A stretch of 38,124 nt of DNA from a virus: positions 1 through 38,124 of the IMG/VR virus record IMGVR_UViG_3300033233_000092; one strand, 5' to 3'. Below the pieces are notes generated by a model. That model was not told where the DNA came from and searched no databases. It was given only the letters and a program-made list of their open reading frames with translations. Of the stretch, positions 5,915 to 13,853 are shown piece after piece. The position numbers and the translations under genes are program-made. How positions within the stretch are numbered: position 1 is the first letter of the stretch; every line of letters starts with the position of its first letter.

Positions 5915-7885
5915 TTATACTTTCCAGCCGCTCCATTTGTTCGAGCGGGAGATTTTTTTGACGAGGTGTTGTTTGCCTTCGGGATTGTTTGGCTCGGCAC
6001 CTTCTGGTCCGCCTACGGCGGATTTTTTTTCGAATATTTCTTTCTGGCGCCCGGACCATGCTTCGAGCGGATTATTCATGACGAGATGACCTGCATACGC
6101 ATAGCCGAGGCAATCGAGCCCGTGATTTTCCATGCCCGATTTTTTTTCCCAAATCAATGTGACATATCCCCGCTTTTGTTTGGGGCGCAATGCTTCGGCG
6201 TTGTATTGTTTCCATTCTTCAAGGTCGCAAAGTTTGTTGAGATGGATGTATCCGTTCCATGGCTTGGGCGTTTCAGCAGATGGACGGTTCATGTATAAAC
6301 GAGAGAGCATCCGTTTCTTAACGACGTCCACTCCGATGATAATATAGTGCGAGCTGTATTTGCTTTTCTTTACGACGCTGACGACTTCTTTTTTCCACCC
6401 GCCTCTGCCGAGCGAGACGATGACTCTTCCTTTGCGGCGCTTCGCATAGCGATGGACGTATTCGCTGTATGCGCCGCCGTCGATGACGGTGAGATTGATT
6501 ATTTTCTCGACGCCGTTCGCATGTTTGAATTTCGATTGAAATATATATGCGTCGAGCATTTTCTCGGTCTGCCCGCCGTTCAGCTCTTCGGGGTTCCCGA
6601 TGATTTGACGTTTGTCGAGGAGCCACATTTCTTCCCCAAGTCCGAAGCCCCATGTGCGGACTTCGAGGCGGTTCTGCTGTACGTCTACGGCGCATACGAT
6701 TTCGAGGACTTCGTCGGGGACTGCGGTGTATTCTTCGGTGCGTTGGGCGAGCTCGTCTAAGCTCAGCTCGATGTGCCCGATTTCGGAATATGTTTCGGCG
6801 AATCGGCTGTTGATGCAGACTTGCAGGTCGTTTTGGTCCCGCGTTTGCCGAGCGGTGAGGAATTCTTTTGCGATTTGCGTCCATGATGTTCCGAGTTGTG
6901 AATAGAGGGCGTTGATTTGGAAGCCAGCATGGTCTGTGACGGATGGGTTTTGCGGTTTCCATTTTCCTTCGGCGCACATTGCGGCTTTGTATTTTTCTTC
7001 GATGGGTTTTTTGCAGTTGCCGCATTGATAATGTACCCAGCTTAAGTTGGCTTCATTGTATAACAGAAATCCATGCGGAAGTTTTTTTGCGAATACGGAT
7101 TTATCGGAAAAGAGCAGGACTTGCTCGAATTTGCAATGCGGACATGGCACGAAATAAAATCGCTGGTCGCTTTGAAGAAAATTTTCTTCGATTTTGGAAT
7201 ATTCTCTTAGCACGGGTTTGCTTGCGATGAGAAGTTTGCCTGCCTTGGGGTCGCGTATGCGTTCTCTCAAGAGTTGCAGCGGGTTGCCGAGCTGTCCCGC
7301 GGTCGGCACCCATGAGTCTATCTCGTCGCCGATTGCTACGTCGATAGAATACATGATGTAACCCTTGCCTGAGACTGTTGCTACGACGATGATGAAGCCG
7401 CCGAGGAATAGTTTGAGCTGGATTTCGGAGCCAGCGGTATGCACTTTTCCGATGTCGATGAGTTTTTTGAGGACGCTCGTGTCGCGAATGAGCGAGGTGA
7501 GGTGCAGCTTGCTCCAATTTTCTGCCAGCTTATCGGTCGGGAATGCGACCATGATTTTGCTCGGCTCGTATTCGATATAATAGCCGATGGTGTTTTCAAT
7601 TATGCTTTGCGTTTTTGCCATGCCGCTCGCCCACATGAGCGTGACCTGACGGATGTTTTGAGCTGAGGTCGCGCAATCGAGCGGTTCGCGTGCATAGGGC
7701 GCTTTTCGGAACGTGAATTTTTGTTCTTGCCCGCCTTCAGCGCTGAGCCGGCGATGCCTGAGTGCCCATTCGCTTCCTGTGAGCGGCGGCTTTGGAAGTA
7801 CAAGCTTCGCCGCTTCCGCCAGCGCTTTCTGTACGTTGAGGAGTGCTGATGGATGGGTGCGGTATGGTTGAGTGAATTGAATCAT
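5915..7885 (-). CDS. Terminase large subunit, lambda GpA family
   Basis: 656 residues (lambda GpA is 641). This is the ATP-driven DNA-packaging motor and nuclease. The ATPase nucleotide-binding stretch is WASGMAKTQS near 85-94 and Walker B is VAIGDEID near 183-190. CPHC and CGNCKK form a Cys cluster near 260-330, as in GpA. The nuclease part likely begins at VCAVDVQQNRLEVRTWGFG. The GpA family implies cos-type packaging; I could not locate cos. The extreme C-terminus includes a GC palindrome (6008-6022) read through as coding sequence, and the start lies in an 8-bp tandem repeat. Confidence 0.93.
   Translation of the reverse strand: MIQFTQPYRTHPSALLNVQKALAEAAKLVLPKPPLTGSEWALRHRRLSAEGGQEQKFTFRKAPYAREPLDCATSAQNIRQVTLMWASGMAKTQSIIENTIGYYIEYEPSKIMVAFPTDKLAENWSKLHLTSLIRDTSVLKKLIDIGKVHTAGSEIQLKLFLGGFIIVVATVSGKGYIMYSIDVAIGDEIDSWVPTAGQLGNPLQLLRERIRDPKAGKLLIASKPVLREYSKIEENFLQSDQRFYFVPCPHCKFEQVLLFSDKSVFAKKLPHGFLLYNEANLSWVHYQCGNCKKPIEEKYKAAMCAEGKWKPQNPSVTDHAGFQINALYSQLGTSWTQIAKEFLTARQTRDQNDLQVCINSRFAETYSEIGHIELSLDELAQRTEEYTAVPDEVLEIVCAVDVQQNRLEVRTWGFGLGEEMWLLDKRQIIGNPEELNGGQTEKMLDAYIFQSKFKHANGVEKIINLTVIDGGAYSEYVHRYAKRRKGRVIVSLGRGGWKKEVVSVVKKSKYSSHYIIIGVDVVKKRMLSRLYMNRPSAETPKPWNGYIHLNKLCDLEEWKQYNAEALRPKQKRGYVTLIWEKKSGMENHGLDCLGYAYAGHLVMNNPLEAWSGRQKEIFEKKSAVGGPEGAEPNNPEGKQHLVKKISRSNKWSGWKV
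6008..6030. repeat. Palindrome TCCGCC-TAC-GGCGGA plus T-run inside the terminase gene
   Basis: Perfect 6-bp arms followed on the plus strand by eight T. In the minus frame it encodes part of EKKSAVGGPEG near the terminase C-terminus. By shape it is a plus-strand terminator, but no plus-strand transcript is expected here, so it looks like an inserted host-type palindromic repeat. Confidence 0.65.
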
Positions 7886-7923
7886 TGAATCATTGAAGCA
7901 TTGTTACATTGAAGCATTGAATT
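7876..7923. repeat. 8-bp tandem repeat (ATTGAATC, six units)
   Basis: Six consecutive 8-mers: ATTGAATC twice, ATTGAAGC, ATTGTTAC, ATTGAAGC, ATTGAATT. It spans the start codon of the terminase large subunit (7885), so unit number changes would shift spacing at that start. Confidence 0.85.
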
Positions 7924-7935
7924 TCTTTTCATATT

Positions 7936-8577
7936 TTATTTTCTTTTTGCTGTTTTTTTTTGTACGGTTTCTGTTGTTTTCATTTCGCCTATGTCTGCGG
8001 ACAATTGTTCGGGAATGCCGGCGAGCTCATGGGCGGTTTCTTCGACAAATTCTTTTACGATTTGCTGAAGCTCGGCGGGCGCTTGCCTTTGTATGAGGCG
8101 AAGATGCTTGCCTGTTTCGTTGTTATACATTGCCATGATGCGCTGGAGGTCTTCTATGGCGATGATGTGAGATTGTAATTTGGCATTTTGAATTTCGAGT
8201 TTTAATAATTTTTGCCTGTTGATTTTTTCTTCGGTGTCGGTGAGGTTTTCGAGCTCGTAGATGCGTTCATTGAGTTTGGCAATGATCGCCCGAACGCATT
8301 CGACGAGCGGATATACTCCACGGTCTGTGCGCGGGATGATTTTATCATTCGCCCAATTGTCAATCTGCCGTTCCGTTCTGCCCGACATCGCGGCGAGTTT
8401 GCCAACGGTGGTATTTTCTGCGACGAATTTGATGTACCATTTAATGAATTCTCGCGCGTTTTCTTCTTTTTCAAAGACGTTCGGCGCTCCATGTTTGTTG
8501 ACGTGCAACCGCATCTGCGCAATGGTGATATTGCAGAGTTCGGCAATCTGGCGGAGACGTTTGAGGTCATCGGACAT
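7936..8577 (-). CDS. Terminase small subunit, Nu1-like
   Basis: 213 residues. An N-terminal helical segment is followed by a helix-turn-helix (VGKLAAMSGRTERQIDNWANDKIIP near 58-82) and a long charged coiled coil (KINRQKLLKLEIQNAKLQ near 118-135). This is the layout of Nu1-type DNA-recognition subunits, and the gene sits directly upstream of GpA as in lambda. The Lys-rich C-terminus could contact the large subunit or DNA. Its ATG abuts the Gp37/Gp68 stop. Confidence 0.8.
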   Translation of the reverse strand: MSDDLKRLRQIAELCNITIAQMRLHVNKHGAPNVFEKEENAREFIKWYIKFVAENTTVGKLAAMSGRTERQIDNWANDKIIPRTDRGVYPLVECVRAIIAKLNERIYELENLTDTEEKINRQKLLKLEIQNAKLQSHIIAIEDLQRIMAMYNNETGKHLRLIQRQAPAELQQIVKEFVEETAHELAGIPEQLSADIGEMKTTETVQKKTAKRK

Positions 8578-9339
8578 TTAGGCGCTGAGCAATTCTTTTA
8601 AAAAAATCTTGCTGAGATATTTCTCGTCGGGAAAATTCCTGATGGTTTCGCCATCGAGCTCGATGCCCATTTCCGTCCGCCATGCCGCCGATTGCTTATG
8701 AAAAAATGCGACATTATGCTCGATGCACTTTGCACGCATATCTCTTGCCCATTGCTTATCTTCTTTTCGGAAATTTTTTCCCGATTCGCCGCCGTAAATT
8801 ACCCAATGTATGCCATTGAGATTGATAGTTGACGCAAGCGGTCCCAATGCTGGCTCGTAGCTGATGAATCTGATTTTTGCTTTTATGCCTCGGAGGATAT
8901 CGGCACGAAAGGCATATTCTTCATTTTCGATAGAGGTTCCGAGCCAAACGTTCTGCGGTAGTATGTCGGGAGAGAAGCGTTTAATATTTTCGGGTCGTTT
9001 CGTGAGGAGTTGCCATTCGAGATTCGGCGTCTGCATAATTAATACCCAAAGTTGATTACGCCAGGGGATGAGTTGGTCGTTGTCCTCGAAGATATCTGCA
9101 AGGGAAGCGCAGAAGACTTTGTTCGGTCCGCCATTTGCCGCTATCTTATTCCACTGTAAAGGCTGTTTCCAGTAAGCAACCGATGTGCGCTGGCGTGGAG
9201 CTGTTCCCCATACGTTTAATCCCATGCGGTTTTTTGTGAGTGTTTCGGCGTAGCAGTTCTTGCATCCCGGTGAAACTTTGATGCAACCCATCCAGGGATT
9301 GAAGGTGTAATTTGTCCAGGCGATTATTGAGTTTTCCAT
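8578..9339 (-). CDS. Phage Gp37/Gp68 family protein (DUF5131)
   Basis: 253 residues. It has the family hallmarks NPWMGCIKVSPGCKNCYAE (Cys triad near 19-29), FCASLADIFED, QLLTKRPENI and RFISYEPALGPL, and a late IYGGESG. The family resembles radical-SAM folds and recurs in phages, but its reaction is not established to my knowledge. It overlaps the ParB-methyltransferase hybrid by 16 bases and directly precedes terminase, a common arrangement in phages. Confidence 0.88.
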   Translation of the reverse strand: MENSIIAWTNYTFNPWMGCIKVSPGCKNCYAETLTKNRMGLNVWGTAPRQRTSVAYWKQPLQWNKIAANGGPNKVFCASLADIFEDNDQLIPWRNQLWVLIMQTPNLEWQLLTKRPENIKRFSPDILPQNVWLGTSIENEEYAFRADILRGIKAKIRFISYEPALGPLASTINLNGIHWVIYGGESGKNFRKEDKQWARDMRAKCIEHNVAFFHKQSAAWRTEMGIELDGETIRNFPDEKYLSKIFLKELLSA

Positions 9340-9857
9340 GTGATTTCTTTGCCGTTCAATTTAATTTCGGACTTGCCTGTGTATTTGCACCAGCGAGTAA
9401 TGATGACATCGCAATATCTCGGCTCGATTTCCATGCCGTAGCAAATGCGTTTGAGTTGCTCGGCGGCGATGAGGGTCGTGCCGCTTCCCAAAAATGAATC
9501 TAAAATGATATCCGATTCTTGACTTGAATTTAGAATTGCGTTAGCAACCAAAGGAATCGGTTTCATGGTCGGATGCAAGTCGGATTTTATCGGCTTATCA
9601 TAATTCCAATTATCGAGCGGGAGGTTCACTTCGTAACAGGGATATTCTGCCCAGCCGAGCTCTTGGGCTACTGCTATGCGCTGGTGACCCCCTATTATCA
9701 CATGATTGCGCTTGGGATGTATATTTATTACAGCTGGTTCTACTGCGCCGAACTTTTCAAGCGAAAGTTTGAGGTCGGTTTTTTGTTTTTTCGTCAGCTT
9801 GCGCGGATTATATTCTGCGGGTTTAAGGTCAGAAATTTTGTAATACCTAATTTTCAT
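9324..9857 (-). CDS. ParB-like/methyltransferase hybrid lacking the catalytic middle
   Basis: 177 residues from ATG 9857. Residues 1-80 are a ParB/sulfiredoxin-type domain (ISDLKPAEYNPRKL; VIIGGHQRIAVAQELG). Residues ~85-177 match the C-terminal part of ParB-linked methyltransferases (HPTMKPIPLVANAILNSS, ILDSFLGSGTTLIA, YGMEIEPRYCDVIITRW). Intact relatives are roughly twice as long; here the segment with the DPPY catalytic motif is missing and the frame is clean across the junction. It should bind SAM poorly or not catalyse at all. It may be a deletion derivative kept as a DNA-binding regulator, or decaying. Confidence 0.8.
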   Translation of the reverse strand: MKIRYYKISDLKPAEYNPRKLTKKQKTDLKLSLEKFGAVEPAVINIHPKRNHVIIGGHQRIAVAQELGWAEYPCYEVNLPLDNWNYDKPIKSDLHPTMKPIPLVANAILNSSQESDIILDSFLGSGTTLIAAEQLKRICYGMEIEPRYCDVIITRWCKYTGKSEIKLNGKEITWKTQ

Positions 9858-9881
9858 TTCAAAAAGCAAATGGAATAGAAA

Positions 9882-10001
9882 TCATGTTTTTTTTAGCTTT
9901 ATGTAGTGAGATTTTGAAGTTCCTTGCGACCCGCAATAAAGGTTGGGGAAGGACCCACAAATATAAGCCCGTCTCATACAATCGATATCGGAACAACTCA
10001 T
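9882..10001 (-). CDS. Small Cys-rich protein, 39 aa
   Basis: Its ATG overlaps the HNH gene stop as ATGA and GGAGGGAGG lies just upstream, a strong ribosome binding site. The product begins MSCSDIDCMRRAYICG and has four Cys (about residues 3, 8, 15, 23), possibly metal-binding. Not recognised. Confidence 0.6.
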   Translation of the reverse strand: MSCSDIDCMRRAYICGSFPNLYCGSQGTSKSHYIKLKKT

Positions 10002-10594
10002 TCTTCCTCCCTCCAGTTCTTCACCTGTTCTTTCAGCTTTATTCCTTTTCTCGCTATTTCCCAACGCTCTCCAAGTTTAATAACTCTTACAAGCGTGCTA
10101 TCACTCATTGCTATAACATACAATGGATATGGGAACAACTCATTCTTCGCCGTAAATACGGGCAGGTAATGCCTCTTGATTGTATCGGGACTAACATTCG
10201 ATATGCGCCCGCCTCCATTGACTACATCATCATACTTTACACTCCCCTTGTACATTACCAACCGAAACAACCATTGGTAGAATCTGGGTTTGGCTACAAT
10301 CGATATCTCCATTTCTAACGATTGCGCTTCCTTTTGACCGTTTTTTGTGTGTGGGGAGAGGGAGAATGTCAACTCCTCTCCGCTCTTGCGAAGCGGATGA
10401 TCCTTAATTGTATTGCATGAACGACATAGTAAGTGTTTGTTCCACCAATCGTTATTATTCGGATTGTTATCCCAATGGTCGACATCAAGAGGATAATATT
10501 TCCCAGACCTTGTACAAATCCAACATCGATTATCATATAGTGCTATTAATTTCTGCCGTATCGCTTCAAGCTCTCTTCCACTCATCCTACTCAT
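9998..10594 (-). CDS. HNH endonuclease
   Basis: 198 residues. The HNH core is CWIC (near 24-27), LDVDHWDNNPNNN (near 36-48) and HLLCRSCN (near 54-61): a zinc-stabilised beta-beta-alpha-metal nuclease. The remaining ~130 residues (SIVAKPRFYQWLFRLVMYKG onward) are not recognised and may bind DNA. It could be a homing-type nuclease, an early nuclease acting on host DNA, or a recombination enzyme. It is not next to terminase, unlike packaging-associated HNH proteins. Confidence 0.85.
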   Translation of the reverse strand: MSRMSGRELEAIRQKLIALYDNRCWICTRSGKYYPLDVDHWDNNPNNNDWWNKHLLCRSCNTIKDHPLRKSGEELTFSLSPHTKNGQKEAQSLEMEISIVAKPRFYQWLFRLVMYKGSVKYDDVVNGGGRISNVSPDTIKRHYLPVFTAKNELFPYPLYVIAMSDSTLVRVIKLGERWEIARKGIKLKEQVKNWREEE

Positions 10595-10638
10595 GTGCTT
10601 CCATTTTTCCTTTGAATATTTTTATTTTCTCCAGCGGA

Positions 10639-10905
10639 TTATTGAGACGTTCTCAACCCCGCCGCTTCCAATGTCAGCTCATGCCGTAATTTTTGTTCCG
10701 CAGCTTCATCCATATCGTCAATCAAAATTATGAACTGTTCATTCTTACCCTCCTTAATAACCCGCAGACAATTCCTGCAAGCGTGAAGCATAAATGTCCC
10801 CTTCTTCAACCGCACTTCCACCAGCGAATTCGCCGCTCCATTTCTGCATACCGAAAACTTAAACCGACACCGCCTCATCTTTTCTTTTCCTTCACCATTC
10901 ATCAT
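10639..10905 (-). CDS. Hypothetical small Cys/Arg-rich protein
   Basis: 88 residues. RRCRFKFSVCRNGAANSLVEV near 11-31 and HACRNCLRVIKEG near 41-53 hold two Cys pairs that could form a zinc ribbon. The acidic C-terminus is helical. ATGs at 10905 and 10902 overlap the upstream stop. Function is unknown. Confidence 0.65.
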   Translation of the reverse strand: MMNGEGKEKMRRCRFKFSVCRNGAANSLVEVRLKKGTFMLHACRNCLRVIKEGKNEQFIILIDDMDEAAEQKLRHELTLEAAGLRTSQ

Positions 10906-11345
10906 TCCTTATTCAATATTTGCGCTGCGGGCGCATTCGCTGTGGCGAACATTATTTCTTCTTTTTTCTCAAACAAACTGCTCTCCTTCTCCGGCAGCGT
11001 TACCTTGCTCCCCTGGTAAATTGAGAAATTTATCATCTGCGCGCCATGATACTCATTCACCCAATTCTTCCCCATTGCAATGTGCGGCGCATAAAAATTC
11101 ATGAACCTCCCCTGCACGCTCATCACTATCCATGCCTTCTCACGGTACGCAATATCGAACAGCTTCTTATGAATGCTCACAACTGTTTTATTAATCGAAT
11201 TCTTCGCGCAAAAATAACACGGTCGCTTTCCATATCGCTGAATCGTCAGTGCGTATACCCCGTGCGCATCCCGCAGCATCCCCACCTGCTTCACATCGGG
11301 ATATAATTCCCTCAGCTTCTCAAACTGCTCGGCGAGATAGTTCAT
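10902..11345 (-). CDS. Hypothetical protein, 147 aa
   Basis: Begins MNYLAEQFEKLRELYPDV, with CYFCAKNSINK near 43-53 and an aromatic beta-like middle (WIVMSVQGRFMNFYAPH). The start overlaps the HerA-like ATPase stop as ATGA, so the two are translationally coupled and may work together. I do not recognise the family. Confidence 0.65.
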   Translation of the reverse strand: MNYLAEQFEKLRELYPDVKQVGMLRDAHGVYALTIQRYGKRPCYFCAKNSINKTVVSIHKKLFDIAYREKAWIVMSVQGRFMNFYAPHIAMGKNWVNEYHGAQMINFSIYQGSKVTLPEKESSLFEKKEEIMFATANAPAAQILNKE

Positions 11346-13060
11346 CTCATCGCACCTTCTGTCAATTCAATCCCGCCCCGCTCGGGTATAACGCCCATAT
11401 CCCTCAGCCACGCGAGGTCGGACAGATATCTTCCCCCGTTCGGATGTATCTCCAGCAATTGCGCCAGCTCCTCGCGCGTCAATATTCGTCCAGCTTCTTC
11501 AATCGTTTTTATGATTTTTTTCCGTGTCCCTTCGACCGCATTCAAAACTTCCTCGATGCCCGTCTCTCCCGCCCGTGCAATCGCTTCTCCTTTTTCGGTC
11601 AGCTCATATCCGCGTTCGGATAAATATCCGCCGCCTCTCAGCGCCGCTAATGTGGATAAGAATCTTCCGCCGTTCGGATGTATCCCCAGCCATCTAGCGA
11701 TACATTCCCTCGTCACTGTAATTCGCCGCTCGTTCAGCGTCGCAATCATATCGAGTATACGCTGACCTCCCGCATCTACTTCTCCATTCGTCGATATAAA
11801 TGAAAGTTTTTTTATATCTTTTATAAACTGCCGCGGACTAATATCCATGCTTTTTGCAGTTGCTGTCATAACAAGTTTTGGTGGCGGATAAACTATAAAC
11901 TCTTTGAATTTTCCAGATAATATCTGATTCGTTTCATTGAGAAAAGTTACAACTGTTTTTTTTGTGGCATCAAAATATGTTTTCATTTGTTGTTGAAAAT
12001 CTGTCCGCATTTTCTCGACTTCTTTTTTAAATCTCTCCTCATTAAACTTTGTCTCCCCTTGTTTTGAAAGTCGACGACTCGACTCGTTGAGGGGAGATTC
12101 AGAGGGGTTTGTTTTTTGTGCTTTCTCCAATTCCCGAATCCTTTTCTTCAGCTCAGCCGGGTCGTTTGCCTTCGCCTCCTCAGTAATCGTTGCAAGCTTT
12201 TTCCGCACTTCCTCGAGATCCACTTCCGCCCAGCCCTTCAATTCCTGTTTCTCTCCCTCTTTTGGCGATGCGAACGAATCGAATGTCTTTATCGCCGGAA
12301 ACTTTATTCGCTCGAAAAATTCCGCCTCCGGCGACCAGACAAATGCTTCCCCCTGCTTCATTGTTGCAAGCGAGCTCAGCACCATCTTTCCGCGCTCATT
12401 GTCGTCGGCGTATTCCTTCAGCCATTCGTGGAATGCTTCCCTGTCGCTCGGATGCGTTACCCGCATCGCTATCAATGTCTCGGCGCACGTCAGTAAATCG
12501 TTGTGCACCTTCTGCGGCCTCTGCGATGCCATGATGATACGAATGCCCATGCCACGCCCTTCGCTTCCCAGCCGATTCGTCCAGTGCAAACACAACCCGA
12601 CTTCCGGCGACATGATTTTTCCCTTCGGCGCAAAATTATGCACTTCATCGATGCCTAAATACAGCGGCGTTTCATTTTTATTGAATAATACCGAAGCGAA
12701 ATCGATCCAAAAACGATGATACTGCGACGGCATCCAGCCGCGAAAACCGATAACGCACGGACGATTTCCTATCGCTATCAGCTCGCCGATTTCTTTCCCC
12801 GATTTTTCATTGATCGCCAGGTCGGATGCCTTCGGATTCTTGAAATCGCCGAAGAGCATCACCGGATATCCGGCGCTCTTCCCGCTCGGCGAAAGTTTTA
12901 TCCCGAAATGATCCCCCTTCGGGTCGATGATGCAGACTCGTTTGTCAGCATCCAGCAACTGCTCGATGATCGTCCGCATCGCCCATGATTTTCCCGCGCC
13001 AGTCTTCCCGAGTGCGACCGCGTGCTGCTCAAATATTTTTATCGGTATAGGATAATTCAT
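11342..13060 (-). CDS. HerA/FtsK-like DNA-translocating ATPase with C-terminal winged helices
   Basis: 572 residues. Walker A GKTGAGKS near 18-25, Walker B LYLGIDE near 133-139 and IIMASQRP near 175-182 place it with HerA/DUF87-type ATPases. A long charged linker follows (~285-400). The end holds two similar winged-helix-like units, each with IHPNGGR followed by LSTLAALR or LSDLAWLR. Such ATPases pump or remodel DNA; with the nearby DUF1064 nuclease it may serve recombination or replication. Residues ~317-338 are encoded by a dispersed palindromic repeat inserted in frame. Confidence 0.85.
   Translation of the reverse strand: MNYPIPIKIFEQHAVALGKTGAGKSWAMRTIIEQLLDADKRVCIIDPKGDHFGIKLSPSGKSAGYPVMLFGDFKNPKASDLAINEKSGKEIGELIAIGNRPCVIGFRGWMPSQYHRFWIDFASVLFNKNETPLYLGIDEVHNFAPKGKIMSPEVGLCLHWTNRLGSEGRGMGIRIIMASQRPQKVHNDLLTCAETLIAMRVTHPSDREAFHEWLKEYADDNERGKMVLSSLATMKQGEAFVWSPEAEFFERIKFPAIKTFDSFASPKEGEKQELKGWAEVDLEEVRKKLATITEEAKANDPAELKKRIRELEKAQKTNPSESPLNESSRRLSKQGETKFNEERFKKEVEKMRTDFQQQMKTYFDATKKTVVTFLNETNQILSGKFKEFIVYPPPKLVMTATAKSMDISPRQFIKDIKKLSFISTNGEVDAGGQRILDMIATLNERRITVTRECIARWLGIHPNGGRFLSTLAALRGGGYLSERGYELTEKGEAIARAGETGIEEVLNAVEGTRKKIIKTIEEAGRILTREELAQLLEIHPNGGRYLSDLAWLRDMGVIPERGGIELTEGAMR
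12050..12113. repeat. GGGGAGAT...AGAGGGG palindromic element inside the ATPase gene
   Basis: Arms TCTCCCC (12052-12058) and GGGGAGA (12091-12097), ending with AGAGGGGTTT. The same element occurs at 17440-17462, 32634-32672 and 37004-37042, elsewhere between or at the edge of genes. Its middle (12070-12091) is a perfect reverse complement of 19647-19668, just upstream of the integrase gene. Confidence 0.8.
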
Positions 13061-13061
13061 C

Positions 13062-13169
13062 TCATAATCTCGTCAGCAATGTGTACCAAAACATTGCCAA
13101 AAATCCCAGTATAATCATCCATCCGATAAACCGTATCCAATCTCTTCGTTGTTTTTGTTCATTGTTCAT
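13062..13169 (-). CDS. 35-aa single-pass membrane protein
   Basis: MNNEQKQRRDWIRF, then a hydrophobic span (IGWMIILGFLAMFWYTLL), then TRL: one transmembrane helix with a positive N-terminus. Its start codon lies in a 7-bp repeat tract (13146-13187, units such as GTTCATT on plus). It ends one base before the ATPase ATG region, so the two are likely coupled. Confidence 0.55.
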   Translation of the reverse strand: MNNEQKQRRDWIRFIGWMIILGFLAMFWYTLLTRL

Positions 13170-13182
13170 TACTCATTATTCA

Positions 13183-13560
13183 TTATTTAATTATTTCAAT
13201 CCTCACATCTGGATGAAAATGTCTCATCATTGTGTGCTTCAGCTTCGACACCGCCGTCTGAAAACCCTTCACCTCGATCCACCGCTTATGACCGTCCGCG
13301 TATGTCACGCGAAAATCCATCACGTATATAATAGTATTTGGCGATGGCAGCATGCGATACTTCACCTGCCGTTCCACTTTCACTACCCGCTCCTTCGGCT
13401 CGCTCGCTTTTTTGCAAAGGTCAAGTTCAGCCGCAACTTCCGCCTCGCGCTTCGAATCGTACCATACATTATTATAAAGCGTCCTCCGTGCATTATATTT
13501 ATGCCGATGCAAGCCCAGCCGCCGACTCGGTGTATTCTTCAATGAAAATGCCCGATTCAT
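13183..13560 (-). CDS. DUF1064 family nuclease-like protein
   Basis: 125 residues. KYNARRTLYNNVWYDSKREAEVAAELDL and the later DFRVTYADGHKRWIEVKGFQT match DUF1064, a phage family with an endonuclease-like fold (E near residue 40, D near 82, E-V-K near 95-97 as likely metal ligands). It may resolve or trim recombination intermediates, replacing RusA-type enzymes. It lies near the HerA-like ATPase. Confidence 0.8.
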   Translation of the reverse strand: MNRAFSLKNTPSRRLGLHRHKYNARRTLYNNVWYDSKREAEVAAELDLCKKASEPKERVVKVERQVKYRMLPSPNTIIYVMDFRVTYADGHKRWIEVKGFQTAVSKLKHTMMRHFHPDVRIEIIK

Positions 13561-13567
13561 ACTGTGA

Positions 13568-13843
13568 TTATGAATCCGCCTTGATTAATCTCGGTCCCAT
13601 TATTATCCCAGTCTCTTGCTCCTTCAGCTTCTTGCCCATCTCCGACGACATTGCCGTGAAAATCATCTGCGAATAAAAAAGTATTCTGCCGTCTTGCAAT
13701 ACAACTCCATCCTCCAAAAATTCAGTAACCGCCGAAGCAAGCTGTCCTTGCCCTACGCTTATCACCAGATAATGATGCTTGAGATTGTACAATGTTTTGT
13801 CCTTCTCAATTTGCTCTCGTATCGCGTCCTTCACTGTCTTCAT
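13568..13843 (-). CDS. Hypothetical protein, 91 aa
   Basis: Begins MKTVKDAIREQIEKDKTLYN, chosen because AAAGGA lies 7 bases upstream of ATG 13843. A beta-rich middle (HYLVISVGQGQLASAV, EDGVVLQDGRILFYSQM) follows a helical N-terminus. Not recognised. Confidence 0.6.
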   Translation of the reverse strand: MKTVKDAIREQIEKDKTLYNLKHHYLVISVGQGQLASAVTEFLEDGVVLQDGRILFYSQMIFTAMSSEMGKKLKEQETGIIMGPRLIKADS

Positions 13844-13853
13844 GCAAATTCCT

